From Arenimonas donghaensis DSM 18148 = HO3-R19 (lineage in GTDB: Bacteria > Pseudomonadota > Gammaproteobacteria > Xanthomonadales > Xanthomonadaceae), in NCBI RefSeq assembly GCF_000743535.1, contig NZ_AVCJ01000023.1, positions 124,001-188,000 on the forward strand: a DNA stretch of 64,000 nt. The letters are read 5' to 3'. Positions 48,817 to 59,620 of the stretch are shown here, piece by piece. A program made the position numbers and the translations under genes. The notes under the pieces were generated by a model that saw only the letters and a list, made by a program, of their open reading frames with translations, was not told where the DNA came from and searched no databases. Numbering within the stretch: the first letter of the stretch is position 1; every line of letters begins with the position of its first letter.

Positions 48817-49251
48817 ATGAAGGCGCTGGACGAGATCGACCGCAAGCTCATCGCGCTGTTGCAGGACGATGCGCGCATGCCGGTTTCCACGCTCGCCAAG
48901 CGTGTCGAACTTTCCCGTTCCGCGGTTCAGGAGCGACTGGCGCGGCTGGAAGCAGGCGGCGTGATCAGCCAGTACACCGTGCGGCTCGGCAAGACCGATT
49001 CCAGCGTCCAGGCCTGGCTGATGATCAACCACGCCGAAGGCTTCACCTGCGATGACGTGATCGACCTGCTGCGCTCGCTGCCGGCGATACGCCTGTGCCA
49101 TAGCCTGGCGGGCGACGTCGATTTGCTGGCCCTGGTCGAATCCCCGTCGCCAGCCGGGCTGGCCGATGTCAGGGAACGCATCCTTTTGCACCGGTCGGTG
49201 GCCAGCGTGACCACCGCGGTTGTGCTGCGCACCCTGTTCGACCGAAGCTGA
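48817..49251 (+). CDS. Lrp/AsnC family transcriptional regulator (second copy)
   Basis: A 144-residue AsnC-type regulator: DNA-binding part MKALDEIDRKLIALLQDDAR to SAVQERLARLEAGGVISQYTV (1-58) and an effector-binding RAM domain (about 65-140). Divergent from the cupin-hydrolase-ATP-grasp gene set, so it likely controls that set. Only weakly similar to the other Lrp protein in the window, so they are not recent duplicates. Confidence 0.93.
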   Translation: MKALDEIDRKLIALLQDDARMPVSTLAKRVELSRSAVQERLARLEAGGVISQYTVRLGKTDSSVQAWLMINHAEGFTCDDVIDLLRSLPAIRLCHSLAGDVDLLALVESPSPAGLADVRERILLHRSVASVTTAVVLRTLFDRS

Positions 49252-49276
49252 CGCCCGCCGGGCGCCAAGCGCCTGC

Positions 49277-49699
49277 TCAGGCCATCCGGCAGCGGATGAC
49301 CCGCACGCCCTTCGGGCCCAGCGCCTGGTTCAGCGCCGTCTTGAGCGGTTCGGCGCCCTGCGGTGCGTCGAGCAGGGGCAGGGCCTCGTGGATCACCAGG
49401 GCATCGACGTCATCGAGGGCCTCGCCGGCCAGCGCCGGGTCGAGGATCTGGTAGTAGAGCTCGGCCTCGTCGCCGCGTGCTCCCACGACCAGCAAGTGGT
49501 GTCCGATCAGGCAGACCGGCTGGCCCAGGTGGTCCAGTCCCGGCAGGGTCCAGCGCCAGCCCGGCCCCAGGGCCCGGACGAAGCGACCGAAACGATGCAC
49601 CGTGACCACGCTGTTGTCGGGGACCCGGCGAAACCCGGTCAGCCAGGCCAGGGGCGCGAGGGGCAGTGGCAGGGGCAGCAAGGGCGACATGAAAGTCAT
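49277..49699 (-). CDS. Short SPFH/band-7-like protein
   Basis: A 140-residue protein opening with a hydrophobic stretch (MTFMSPLLPLPLPLAPLAWLTGF, a likely membrane insertion) and then FRRVPDNSVVTVHRFGRFVRALGPGWRWTLPGLD, which is the start of an SPFH domain as in slipins. The oligomerisation half is mostly absent; it ends ...LNQALGPKGVRVIRCRMA. A second ATG (49690) is possible. Either a minimal SPFH protein or a truncated relic; unknown role. Confidence 0.7.
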   Translation of the reverse strand: MTFMSPLLPLPLPLAPLAWLTGFRRVPDNSVVTVHRFGRFVRALGPGWRWTLPGLDHLGQPVCLIGHHLLVVGARGDEAELYYQILDPALAGEALDDVDALVIHEALPLLDAPQGAEPLKTALNQALGPKGVRVIRCRMA

Positions 49700-49722
49700 G
49701 GGTGCCAGTAGCTTAGCTTGGT

Positions 49723-49733
49723 TTGTTGAACAA
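49723..49733. promoter_or_regulatory. TTGTT-G-AACAA dyad
   Basis: Perfect inverted repeat in an unusually AT-rich patch between the divergent SPFH-like and epimerase genes; it may be an operator or part of a promoter. Nothing identifies its protein. Confidence 0.25.
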
Positions 49734-49822
49734 TAGTCTTACTAACGCCGGGGGCAGCGCAAGCCGGCCATCCGGGCGCCGGGGCGCTGGCGGGTCCCGG
49801 CGCCCTGGGGTAGAACCACGCC

Positions 49823-50815
49823 ATGACCACCGTCCTCGTCACCGGCGCCACGGGTTTCCTGGGCCAGCATCTGCTGCGCGAACTCCAGGCCACCGGCACC
49901 GCGGTGCGCGGGCTGTCCCGTGCGCCGGCCGGCGATGCGGCGGTATCGGCCGCGGGCGCGGTGCCGGTGCGCGGCCATCTGGGCGACGCCGCGTCCCTGC
50001 GCGCGGCGGTGGAAGGCGTCGAGGCGGTTTTCCATGCCGCCTCGGACACCAACAACTGGGGACCGGGCGACGCGGCCCAGACCGACACCAACGTCGGGGG
50101 TACGCGGCGCCTGCTCGAGGCGGCGCGCGATGCCGGGGTGCGCACCTTCGTCTACACCTCCAGCGTGTCCGCGTATTCGCATCGGGCGCCGGGACCGCTG
50201 CGCGAGCAGACACCGCAACGCGGCGGGGATTCGTGGATCAACTACGAGCGCAACAAACACGCCGCCGAACGCCTGGTGCGTGAATCGGGCCTTCCCTTCC
50301 TGATCCTGCAGCCTTCGCACATCCTGGGTCCGGGCGATCGCAACAACTGGTCGAACCTGATCCGGATGGCCGACGCCGGCCAGTTGCCGGGCGCGCCGCC
50401 GGGTTCCGGCGCGTTCGCCGATGTCCGCGAAGTGGCCAGGGCGCACGTCCGCGCCTGGCAGCGCGAGGCACGCGACGAAACCTGGCTGCTCGGGGGTGAA
50501 TACGCCAGTTTCCTGGCCCTGGTCGCGGAAATCGGCCGCCAGCTTGGCAAGCCGGTGCCGACGCGTGCGATGCCGGCGCCCTTGCTCCGGGCCTATGCGC
50601 GACTCCTGGATTTACTCTCGCGCATCACCCGCAAGCCGCCGAAGCTGACGCCGGCGGCGGTCTGCTTCACCTGCCACCACCTGGCCGTGGACAGCAGCAA
50701 GGCCGAGCGTGAACTGGATTATCGGAGCACGCCGCTGCCCCTGCTGCTGGCCGACACCATCGCCTGGCTGCGCGCCGAAGGCCTGCTGGCGCCTCAGGCC
50801 GTCGCCAGCCCGTAG
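49823..50815 (+). CDS. NAD-dependent epimerase/dehydratase family protein
   Basis: A 330-residue extended SDR. Rossmann motif VTGATGFLGQHLL at residues 5-17; FHAASDTNNWG and YTSSVSAYS follow; the active-site Tyr-Lys pair is in INYERNKHAAERL (Y-x-x-x-K). PSHILGPGDRNNW is the sugar or flavanone-reductase-type strand. It resembles OleD-like enzymes in size but not in the active-site context. Substrate unknown. Its stop overlaps the end of the convergent GGDEF-EAL gene by 22 bases. Confidence 0.9.
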   Translation: MTTVLVTGATGFLGQHLLRELQATGTAVRGLSRAPAGDAAVSAAGAVPVRGHLGDAASLRAAVEGVEAVFHAASDTNNWGPGDAAQTDTNVGGTRRLLEAARDAGVRTFVYTSSVSAYSHRAPGPLREQTPQRGGDSWINYERNKHAAERLVRESGLPFLILQPSHILGPGDRNNWSNLIRMADAGQLPGAPPGSGAFADVREVARAHVRAWQREARDETWLLGGEYASFLALVAEIGRQLGKPVPTRAMPAPLLRAYARLLDLLSRITRKPPKLTPAAVCFTCHHLAVDSSKAERELDYRSTPLPLLLADTIAWLRAEGLLAPQAVASP

Positions 50816-53427
50816 CGCTCGAGGATCTGGTCGATCGAGGCGGGCCTCGAGAACAGGTAACCCTGGCCCAGGCTCAGGCCCAGCAGGCGCAGCTGGTATC
50901 GCTGCTCTTCGGTTTCGATGCCCTCGGCGATGACCTCCAGCCCGAGTGAATCGGCCAGCAGTCGGATGGCGCGGACGATGGCGGTGCTGCCGCCGCTTTC
51001 GCCGCTGCGCAGTTCGTGCACGAAGCTGCGGTCGATCTTCAGGCCGTGCAGCGGGAAGCGGTGCAGGTAGCTCAGCGACGAATAGCCGGTGCCGAAATCG
51101 TCGAGCAGCGTCATCACGCCGACCTCGCGCAGGCGACCCAGGCAGGCCTGCACCTGTTCGGGTTGCTCCATCAGCGCGCCCTCGGTGACCTCCAGGCGCA
51201 GGTTGGCGGGGCGTACGTCATGGCGGGACATCAACTCCAGCAGGCGCTGGTCGAAATCGGACGCCCGCAGGTGGCGCGGCGAAACATTGAGCGTGACGTA
51301 GGCGCGGCCCACCGACAGCCGGCGGATGTCCTGACAGACGTGTTCGTAGATCTGCCAGTCCATGTGCTCGAGGCTGCCGGTTTCCTCGGCCGTGCCCAGG
51401 AACTCGCCGGGCATGCACAGCCCGCGCTCGGGATGGTGCCAGCGCATCAGCGCCTCGAATCCGACCAGCTGGCCATCGGCCAGGCTGAGGATGGGCTGGT
51501 AGTGCGGCACGAACTCATGGCGCTGCAGCGCGCGCCGCAGGTCGCCTTCGAGCTCGAGCAGCTTCAGCGCCGCCTCGTGCAGCTGCTCGTCGAAGATCGC
51601 GTAGCGCTGCCGGCCGGTGGCCTTGGCGCGGTACATCGCCACGTCGGCGTCGCGTAGCAGTTCTTCCGGGCTGCGATAGCGCGGGTCGACCATGGCGATG
51701 CCGATGCTGGCCGAGGTGTAGAGCTCCTTGCCGGCGATGCGCATGGGTTCGGCCAGGGACCGGATGACGCGGTCGGCCACGGCGACGGCGTCGTCGGCCG
51801 AGCTGATGTAGTCGAGCACGATGGCGAACTCGTCGCCACCCAGGCGCGCCACCATGTCCGGGTCGCGCACGCAGCGGCCGATGCGTCGCGCGGCTTCCTT
51901 CAACAGCTCGTCGCCGACCAGGTGGCCGACCGAGTCGTTGACCACCTTGAATCGGTCGAGGTCCAGGAAGAGCACCGCGAAAAGCTGGTCCGGGTCGTGC
52001 CGGTAGCGCGACAGCGCCATGCCCATGCGCCCCAGCAGGTGGCTGCGGTTGGGCAAGCCGGTCAGGGTGTCGTGCATGGCCTCGTGCTTGAGCTTGTGCT
52101 CCATGCGCTCGCGCACCGAGATCTGGTCGAGCAGCTCGCGGTTGGTGTCGGCCAGTTCGCTGGTGCGCGAGGCGACGCGCTGTTCGAGCTCGGCGTAGGC
52201 CTCGCGCAGGGATTCGTGGGCCTGGCGGCGCTCGAGCGCCTGGGCGATGTGGAAGGACACGAAGCTGAGCAGTTCCTGGTCACGCTTGGTGTACAGGTAA
52301 TCGGGGGTGTAGCTCTGGACCGCGATGACGCCGGCCACGGCGCCTTCGATCTGCAGCGGCACGCCCAGCCAGCAGACCGACGGCGTGCCGAAGGATTGAA
52401 CCTTGCCCTGGGCGACCAGGCTGTGGATGCCGTCGCGGTCGGTGAGCAGTGGTTCGCCGCTGGCCAGGACGTACTCGGTGAGGCCGCGGGCGAGCTTGCG
52501 GCGCGGACGTGCCTGGTCGCGTTCGTCCACCGAATAGGGGAAGTCCAGCTCCTGGCCGTCTGGCGTGAGCAGGGCGATGAAAAAATTCCGTGCGTCCAGC
52601 AGCGCGCTGACGATGCCGTGCACTTCGGCGTAGAAGACTTCGATGCTTTCGCTGCGGCCGGCCTGTTCGGCGATGCGGAACAGCGCCGCCTGCAGGCGCT
52701 CGCTGCGCTCCCGCTCGGCGACTTGCTCACGCAATTCGCTGGTGCGTTCGTCCACGCGGCGTTCCAGTTCTTCCTGGGCGTCGCGGCGGGCCAGGGCGGT
52801 CAGGATGTGCTGGGCGACGTAGCCCAGCAGGGCGCGATCGTCTTCGCTGTAGCGCGAATCGGGGTCGTAGCTCTGCACCACCACCGCGCCACGCACCACG
52901 CCTTCGTCGACCATCGGCACGCCCAGCCAGTCCTCGCTGTCCGGGCCCAGGGTCTCGTCGCGGCCGACGCCCAGCTGCGTGCGCACGTCGGCGGAGGGGC
53001 CCAGCACCGGCTTGCCGTGGCGGATCAGGGCCAGCGTGAGGCTGTTTCCCATTTCTTCCGCCGGGATTTCCTCGTCCGGGTCCGGCTGGATCGGATCGTG
53101 GCTGTCGGCGAAGTAGATGAAGCGCATCGTGTCCGTTTCGGGCGCGTAGCGGACGATGTAGAAGTTCTCCGCGTACATCAGCCGGCCGACGATTTCGTGC
53201 AGGCCGCGCATCACCGTGGCGGTGTCCTCGCCCGAGCTGGCGATGTCGGAGATCGCGAACAGGGCACGCTGCAGCCGCTCGGCCCGGCCGAGCCGCTCGA
53301 CGTCCACCCGCAGTCGCTGGACCTCCGCGGCCAGCTCGGCAGGGTCGTCTGCGCGCAGCCGCAGGGCCTCGGCGCGCGGTGGCGTGGTGGTCGCGGCGCT
53401 GGACGAATGCGGACTGCGTGGCTTCAA
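50794..53427 (-). CDS. GAF-GAF-GGDEF-EAL c-di-GMP signalling protein
   Basis: An 877-residue cytoplasmic protein: two GAF domains (about 60-225 and 255-430) joined by helical coiled-coil segments, then GGDEF (about 450-615) and EAL (about 630-875). The cyclase site G530-G-D-E-F534 is complete. The phosphodiesterase motif E658-A-L-M-R-W and EVTEGALMEQPEQ, DDFGTGYSSLSYL, KIDRSF and AEGIETEEQ are present, so both activities may be intact. TTG 53427 has GGGAAAGGG in front; longer ATG forms run into the ABC gene. Confidence 0.92.
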   Translation of the reverse strand: MKPRSPHSSSAATTTPPRAEALRLRADDPAELAAEVQRLRVDVERLGRAERLQRALFAISDIASSGEDTATVMRGLHEIVGRLMYAENFYIVRYAPETDTMRFIYFADSHDPIQPDPDEEIPAEEMGNSLTLALIRHGKPVLGPSADVRTQLGVGRDETLGPDSEDWLGVPMVDEGVVRGAVVVQSYDPDSRYSEDDRALLGYVAQHILTALARRDAQEELERRVDERTSELREQVAERERSERLQAALFRIAEQAGRSESIEVFYAEVHGIVSALLDARNFFIALLTPDGQELDFPYSVDERDQARPRRKLARGLTEYVLASGEPLLTDRDGIHSLVAQGKVQSFGTPSVCWLGVPLQIEGAVAGVIAVQSYTPDYLYTKRDQELLSFVSFHIAQALERRQAHESLREAYAELEQRVASRTSELADTNRELLDQISVRERMEHKLKHEAMHDTLTGLPNRSHLLGRMGMALSRYRHDPDQLFAVLFLDLDRFKVVNDSVGHLVGDELLKEAARRIGRCVRDPDMVARLGGDEFAIVLDYISSADDAVAVADRVIRSLAEPMRIAGKELYTSASIGIAMVDPRYRSPEELLRDADVAMYRAKATGRQRYAIFDEQLHEAALKLLELEGDLRRALQRHEFVPHYQPILSLADGQLVGFEALMRWHHPERGLCMPGEFLGTAEETGSLEHMDWQIYEHVCQDIRRLSVGRAYVTLNVSPRHLRASDFDQRLLELMSRHDVRPANLRLEVTEGALMEQPEQVQACLGRLREVGVMTLLDDFGTGYSSLSYLHRFPLHGLKIDRSFVHELRSGESGGSTAIVRAIRLLADSLGLEVIAEGIETEEQRYQLRLLGLSLGQGYLFSRPASIDQILERYGLATA

Positions 53428-53464
53428 ACGGACAACCCTTTCCCGGTGGGTCCGACCGACTATA

Positions 53465-54972
53465 TCAGTCCGCTGCGAGACTGCCGCCCAGCACTTGCAC
53501 GGTTGCGCCGACCGCTTCCAGGCGTCCGTCGGCAAGCATCGCGCAGCGATCGGCAAGCGATCGCGCCGCCGGCCAGTCATGGGTGATGAACAGCACGGCC
53601 AGGCCGCGCTCGCGCTTTAGTCGTGACAGCAACGCCAGCACCCCGGCGCGGTGCTGGGCGTCGAGTGCGGACACCGCTTCGTCGCAGACCAGCAGTTCGG
53701 GGTCGGTGGCCAGGGCGCGTGCGATAGCCACGCGCTGGCGCTGCCCGCCCGAAAGCTGGTGGGGATAACGGTCGGCCAGTGCGGCATCCAGGCCGACGTC
53801 CTGCAGCAACGACGCCACCTTCGCGGGCCGGCCCCCGGCTGGGTCCAGGCCGTGGATGCGCAGCGGTTCGGCCACCAGGTCGCGCACCCGCATGCGCGGG
53901 TCCAGCGAGGCATACGGATCCTGGAAGACCACGCCGATGCGCCGGCGAAGTGCCCGCAGCCGCACCCGGCCCGCGGCCAGCAGGTCCTCGCCGTCGAAGT
54001 GGATGCGGCCGCCGACGCCGTTGCGCAGCAATCGCAGCAAGGCGCGGCCGAGGCTGGACTTGCCGCTGCCGCTTTCCCCGACCAGGGCCAGGCATTCGCC
54101 GCGGTGCAGGTCCAGGCTGATGCCGGCCACCGCCGGGGCCGGCTGGCCGGGATAGCGCACCTGCACGGCGTCGAAGCGGACCAGGCGTGGGCCCGGTGCT
54201 TGCGGAACCAGCGCCGGCAAACGGTCGGCGGCCAGCAGCTGGCGGGTGTAGTCATGGCCGGGTGCGCTGAAGATGTCGGCGCTGGTGCCCTGCTCCACCA
54301 CGTCGCCCCGGCGCAGGATCGCCAGCAGGCCGGCATGGCGCGCCACCAGGGGCAGGTCGTGGCTGACCAGCAGCACCGACACGCCCAGTTGTTCGCGCAG
54401 GGTGTCGAACAGGGCGAGGGCCTCGGCGGCGAGCCGTGGGTCCAGTGCCGACGTGGGTTCATCGGCCAACAGCACGCGCGGATTGCCGGCCAGGGCCAGG
54501 GCCAGCAAGACGCGCTGGCGCTGGCCGCCGGACAAGCGGTGCGGATGGCGGTCGAGCAGGCGGGGTGGGTCGGGCAGCTGCAGGCGGTCGAACAGGGACA
54601 GGGCTTCGCGTCGGGCGCCGACGCGGTCCAGGCCACGGAGCTGGCGCAGGGATTCTTCCAGCTGGGCGCCGACGGTGCGCAGCGGATGCAGGGCCGACTG
54701 GGGATCCTGCGGCACCCAGGCCAGCACCCGGCCGCGCAGGGCATGGTGCGAGGGGCTGCCCAGTGCGATGCGGCGGCCGTCCAGCGCCAGCTCGCCCCGG
54801 GCCCGCAATCCCGGCGGAAGCAGGCCCAGCAGCGCCGCGATGGTCAGGCTCTTGCCGCTGCCGCTTTCGCCGACCAGGCCCAGGCACTCGCCGGCCGGCA
54901 GCGCCAGGTCCACCGGGCCCAGCAGCCGGCGGTCGCCGGCGTGCACCTGCAGGCCATGCAGGGCCAGCGCGC

Positions 54973-54976
<4 letters not shown>
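53465..54976 (-). CDS. Duplicated ATP-binding protein of a peptide/nickel-type ABC transporter
   Basis: A 503-residue protein with two complete ABC ATPase domains (about 1-250 and 265-503), as in YejF and fused DppD-DppF. Each has Walker A (GESGSGKS), Q-loop, the LSGGQRQRV signature and Walker B (VLLADEPTSALD; LLVCDEAVSALD). The start is TTG 54976 overlapping the permease stop (TTGA), with GGGAGGGAG upstream. The longer reading frame upstream is only the permease read in a shifted frame. Confidence 0.9.
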
Positions 54977-56861
<1,885 letters not shown>

Positions 56862-56862
56862 C

Positions 56863-57702
56863 ATGACTGCCCGCTACGCCGTATTCGGACATCCGGTGGT
56901 GCATTCGCTGTCGCCGCGCATCCACGCCGCCTTCGGCACCCAGCTCGGCATCGCCATGCAGTACGCGGCGATCGATGCCGCGCCGGGGGATTTCGCCAAT
57001 GCGTTGGGTGCCTTCGCCGCCAGCGGCGGCCTGGGTGCCAACGTCACGCTGCCGCACAAGGAGCGCGCGCTGGCCCTGTGCACCGAAGCCAGCGACCGGG
57101 CACGCCGCGCCGGCGCCGCCAACACCCTGAGCCGGCTCAATGGCCAATGGCACGGCGACAACACCGATGGCGCCGGGCTCGTGCACGACCTCACCGAACG
57201 TCGCCGTCTCGACCTGCGCGGCCGCCGCGTACTGATGCTGGGCGCCGGGGGCGCGGCCCGCGGCGTTTCGCCGGCCCTGCTCGATGCCGGCATCGGCGAG
57301 CTGTGGGTGGTCAACCGCACCGCCGAACGCGCCGATGCCCTGGCCGATGCCCTGGGCGAGCCGGGCCGCGTGCATACGCGCTACTGGGCCGACTTGGGCA
57401 ACCTGGGCGCCTTCGACATGATCGTCAACGCGACATCGGCGGGCCGCAGCGGCGGCATCGAGCTGCCGTTTTCGCTGGCGGGCAACCGCTCGCTGGCCGT
57501 CGACCTGAGCTATGGCGAAGCCGCCGTGTCCTTCATGGCCTGGGCGAGTGCAGCCGGCTGCGAACACCGCTTCGACGGCATCGGCATGCTGGTCGAACAG
57601 GCCGCCGAGAGCTTCGCCCTCTGGCACGGCAAGCGCCCGGACACCGACCCGGTGTTCGCCTCGCTCAGCGCGCGGGCCGATTCGCTGCAGACCGCGGACT
57701 GA
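56863..57702 (+). CDS. aroE: Shikimate dehydrogenase
   Basis: A 279-residue NADP-dependent enzyme. SLSP (shikimate binding), [10 protein letters not shown] with catalytic Lys66, NTDG with Asp102, the Rossmann [12 protein letters not shown] and [13 protein letters not shown] with the NADP-specific Arg, and [17 protein letters not shown] with its Gln are all in place. Second gene of a hemB-aroE pair, one base after the hemB stop. Ends at a hairpin shared with the convergent gene. Confidence 0.98.
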   Translation: MTARYAVFGHPVVHSLSPRIHAAFGTQLGIAMQYAAIDAAPGDFANALGAFAASGGLGANVTLPHKERALALCTEASDRARRAGAANTLSRLNGQWHGDNTDGAGLVHDLTERRRLDLRGRRVLMLGAGGAARGVSPALLDAGIGELWVVNRTAERADALADALGEPGRVHTRYWADLGNLGAFDMIVNATSAGRSGGIELPFSLAGNRSLAVDLSYGEAAVSFMAWASAAGCEHRFDGIGMLVEQAAESFALWHGKRPDTDPVFASLSARADSLQTAD

Positions 57703-57721
57703 GCCGCGCGCCGGGGCTCAG
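57699..57721. terminator. Hairpin spanning both convergent stop codons (aroE / gamma-CA)
   Basis: Stem CTGAGCC/GGCTCAG (7 bp) with an 8-base loop. Each arm contains the TGA stop of one of the two facing genes, so the same hairpin serves both 3' ends. No T-run; likely a bidirectional end structure. Confidence 0.5.
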
Positions 57722-58251
57722 GGCGCCAGGTAGGCGTCCTTGAGTTTCACGTAGTGTTTGGCGCTGTAGTAGAGCTGCTCGATTTCCTTGTCCGACAGCT
57801 TCCGGACCGGCTTGGCCGGATTGCCCAGCCACAGCTCGCCGCTGCGCACGGTCTTGCCCGGCGGCACCACGGCGCCGGCACCGACGAAGCCATGGTCTTC
57901 GACCACCGCGCCGTCGAGCACCGTCGCGCCCATGCCGATCAGCACCGCGTTGCCGATGGTGCAGGCATGCACGATGGCGCCGTGGCCGATGGTGACGTCG
58001 TCGCCGATGAGCGTCGGGAACCCCCCGGGCCGCGTGAACGGGCCTTCGTGGGTGACATGGATGATGGTGCCGTCCTGCACGTTGGTGCGTGCGCCGATGC
58101 GGATGTGGTTGACGTCGCCGCGCACCACGCAGCCGGGCCAGACCGAACTGTCTTCGCCAAGGTGAACGTCGCCGATGACGGTGGCCGCCGGGTCCACGTA
58201 GGCCCGGGCGCCGAGGGTGGGCGTGATGCCCTTGAAAGGTCGCAGGTTCAT
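57718..58251 (-). CDS. Gamma-carbonic-anhydrase-type hexapeptide protein (YrdA/CaiE class)
   Basis: A 177-residue left-handed beta-helix protein of hexapeptide repeats (DVHLGEDSSVWPGCVVRGD, HIRIGARTNVQDG). Metal ligands of gamma-class carbonic anhydrases are visible: HVTHEG and IGHGAIVHACTIGN. A C-terminal helix (LSDKEIEQLYYSAKHYVKLKD) packs on the trimer. Active carbonic anhydrase or a related acyl-transferase scaffold; the family is mixed. Confidence 0.93.
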   Translation of the reverse strand: MNLRPFKGITPTLGARAYVDPAATVIGDVHLGEDSSVWPGCVVRGDVNHIRIGARTNVQDGTIIHVTHEGPFTRPGGFPTLIGDDVTIGHGAIVHACTIGNAVLIGMGATVLDGAVVEDHGFVGAGAVVPPGKTVRSGELWLGNPAKPVRKLSDKEIEQLYYSAKHYVKLKDAYLAP

Positions 58252-58295
58252 GCCGCGATTCTAACCCCTGGCTCCCGTGGCCAGGGCCGGGGGCA

Positions 58296-58526
58296 TCACG
58301 CCTGGCCGGTCAACCTGGCGACGACCCGCCGCACCCGCGGTGCCAGCAGGGTCACCGCCACAAAGGCGACCGGCCAGGTGGTGGCGCAGCTCCTGGCCCA
58401 TTGCGTCGCGAAGCCGGGGTGGATGCCCTGGTTGGTCGCCAGCACGAAGGCGGACACGATGGCGACCATGGCGGCCGAAAGCAGGCCGCCGAATAGGATG
58501 GGGGCAAAACGAGGGGGTATGTGCAT
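58296..58526 (-). CDS. DUF2798 small membrane protein
   Basis: A 76-residue protein with two transmembrane helices (about 9-30 and 49-66) and a WPVAFVAVTLLAPRVRRVV second half, as in DUF2798. Function unknown. It lies 52 bases downstream of the DUF2938 gene and is probably in the same MerR-controlled transcript. Confidence 0.85.
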   Translation of the reverse strand: MHIPPRFAPILFGGLLSAAMVAIVSAFVLATNQGIHPGFATQWARSCATTWPVAFVAVTLLAPRVRRVVARLTGQA

Positions 58527-58578
58527 GACGTTCTCCAGGATTGTTTGTGTCGGTTGGGGGTGAACAGGACTTCGTTGC

Positions 58579-59073
58579 TTATGCGCCGTCGCACAGCGGC
58601 CGGATGGCCCACGCCGTCGCGTAGAGCCCCAGGCCGAAAACCGCGTGCGAGACCAGGCTTTGCAGCCGGCTCGCCCAGGGGCGGGGGGAACGGCTGCCGG
58701 CGAAACCGGCGCCCATGGCGGGCTGCATCAGGAACAGGGGCGCGGCAACGGTTGCGATGCCGACCAGCAGGGCGGGAGCCAGCGAGGGGCGGCAGAACCA
58801 GCCCGGGCCCAGGAGCACGGGGAGCAGGATCGCGAATGCGATGCCGATCAGGTAATGGGCCACCCACCCGAGCACGCTTTCGCCGCGCATGGGCGCCGAC
58901 CTGGCGATGGCTGCGTGGCGGAAACGCCCGCCGGCCATGTGGGCCAGCCACCGCCCCACCAGCCGGTAGTCAGGAAGCGGGACGGCGAAAACCCGCCGGC
59001 GAACGACGGTCCACGCATCGAGCGCAAGCGTCGCTCCGAGTCCGACCAGGATCGTGCTGGTCCAGGGTTCCAT
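58579..59073 (-). CDS. DUF2938 membrane protein
   Basis: A 164-residue protein with four hydrophobic helices, opening MEPWTSTILVGLGATLALDAW and containing PDYRLVGRWLAHM and a GWVAHYLIGIAFA helix, matching DUF2938. GGAG lies seven bases ahead of the ATG. First gene after a SoxR-box-like operator and divergent from a MerR regulator, so it is the likely target. Function unknown; the family is often linked to efflux or stress genes. Confidence 0.88.
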   Translation of the reverse strand: MEPWTSTILVGLGATLALDAWTVVRRRVFAVPLPDYRLVGRWLAHMAGGRFRHAAIARSAPMRGESVLGWVAHYLIGIAFAILLPVLLGPGWFCRPSLAPALLVGIATVAAPLFLMQPAMGAGFAGSRSPRPWASRLQSLVSHAVFGLGLYATAWAIRPLCDGA

Positions 59074-59113
59074 TGTCGTCTCCAGGCACTTGCCCTTGCA
59101 GGCGATGGACAGC

Positions 59114-59144
59114 ACAGTGCCACTTCAAGTCGACTTGAGGTCAA
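59114..59144 (-). promoter_or_regulatory. MerR-type promoter with SoxR-box-like operator
   Basis: Read on the minus strand: -35 TTGACC (59139-59144), a 19-base spacer, then CACTGT as -10 (59114-59119). Within it lies ACTTCAAGTCGACTTGAGGT (59122-59141), nearly the SoxR box CCTCAAGTTAACTTGAGG. The long spacer with a central dyad is the signature of MerR-family activation. It points at DUF2938. Confidence 0.8.
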
Positions 59145-59155
59145 GGGGTTTTCGC

Positions 59156-59578
59156 ATGGATATCGCCGAGGTAGCGAAACGCTCTGGCCTGCCAGCGTCA
59201 ACGCTGCGCTATTACGATGAGAAAGGCCTGATCCGCTCGGTCGGCCGCAGTGGGCTGCGTCGTGTCTTCGATGCCGGGGTCATGGAGCGCCTGGCCCTGA
59301 TCGCGCTGGCACGCGCCTCCGGTTTCACGCTCGACGAGATCACCCGGATGTTCGGGCCCGACGGGCGACCCAGGATCGACCGCGACATGCTGGCCGCCAA
59401 GGCCGGCCAGCTCGACGCCACCATCCGCAAGCTCAGCGCCATGCGCGACGGGCTTCGCCATGCGGCGGTCTGCCCGGCACCCAGCCACCTGGAGTGCCCG
59501 ACCTTCCGGCGCCTCCTGGCGCAGGCCGGCGGGGCCCAGGGCGCGAAAAAAGTGAAAAAGCCCGTCCGCAAGCGGTAG
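59156..59578 (+). CDS. MerR family transcriptional regulator
   Basis: A 140-residue regulator: winged helix MDIAEVAKRSGLPASTLRYYDEKGLI, wing SVGRSGLRRVFD, dimerisation helix ARASGFTLDEITRMF. The sensor end has only two conserved cysteines, C106-P-A-P-S-H-L-E-C114, not the four Fe-S cysteines of SoxR nor the CueR/ZntR patterns. Lys/Arg-rich C-terminus. Divergent from DUF2938 across the operator. Likely senses a thiol-reactive, metal or redox signal; the signal is unknown. Confidence 0.92.
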   Translation: MDIAEVAKRSGLPASTLRYYDEKGLIRSVGRSGLRRVFDAGVMERLALIALARASGFTLDEITRMFGPDGRPRIDRDMLAAKAGQLDATIRKLSAMRDGLRHAAVCPAPSHLECPTFRRLLAQAGGAQGAKKVKKPVRKR

Positions 59579-59620
59579 AGGGCGCCCCTGCCCGGCGAGG
59601 ACAGGCCTTACACTGGGGCC

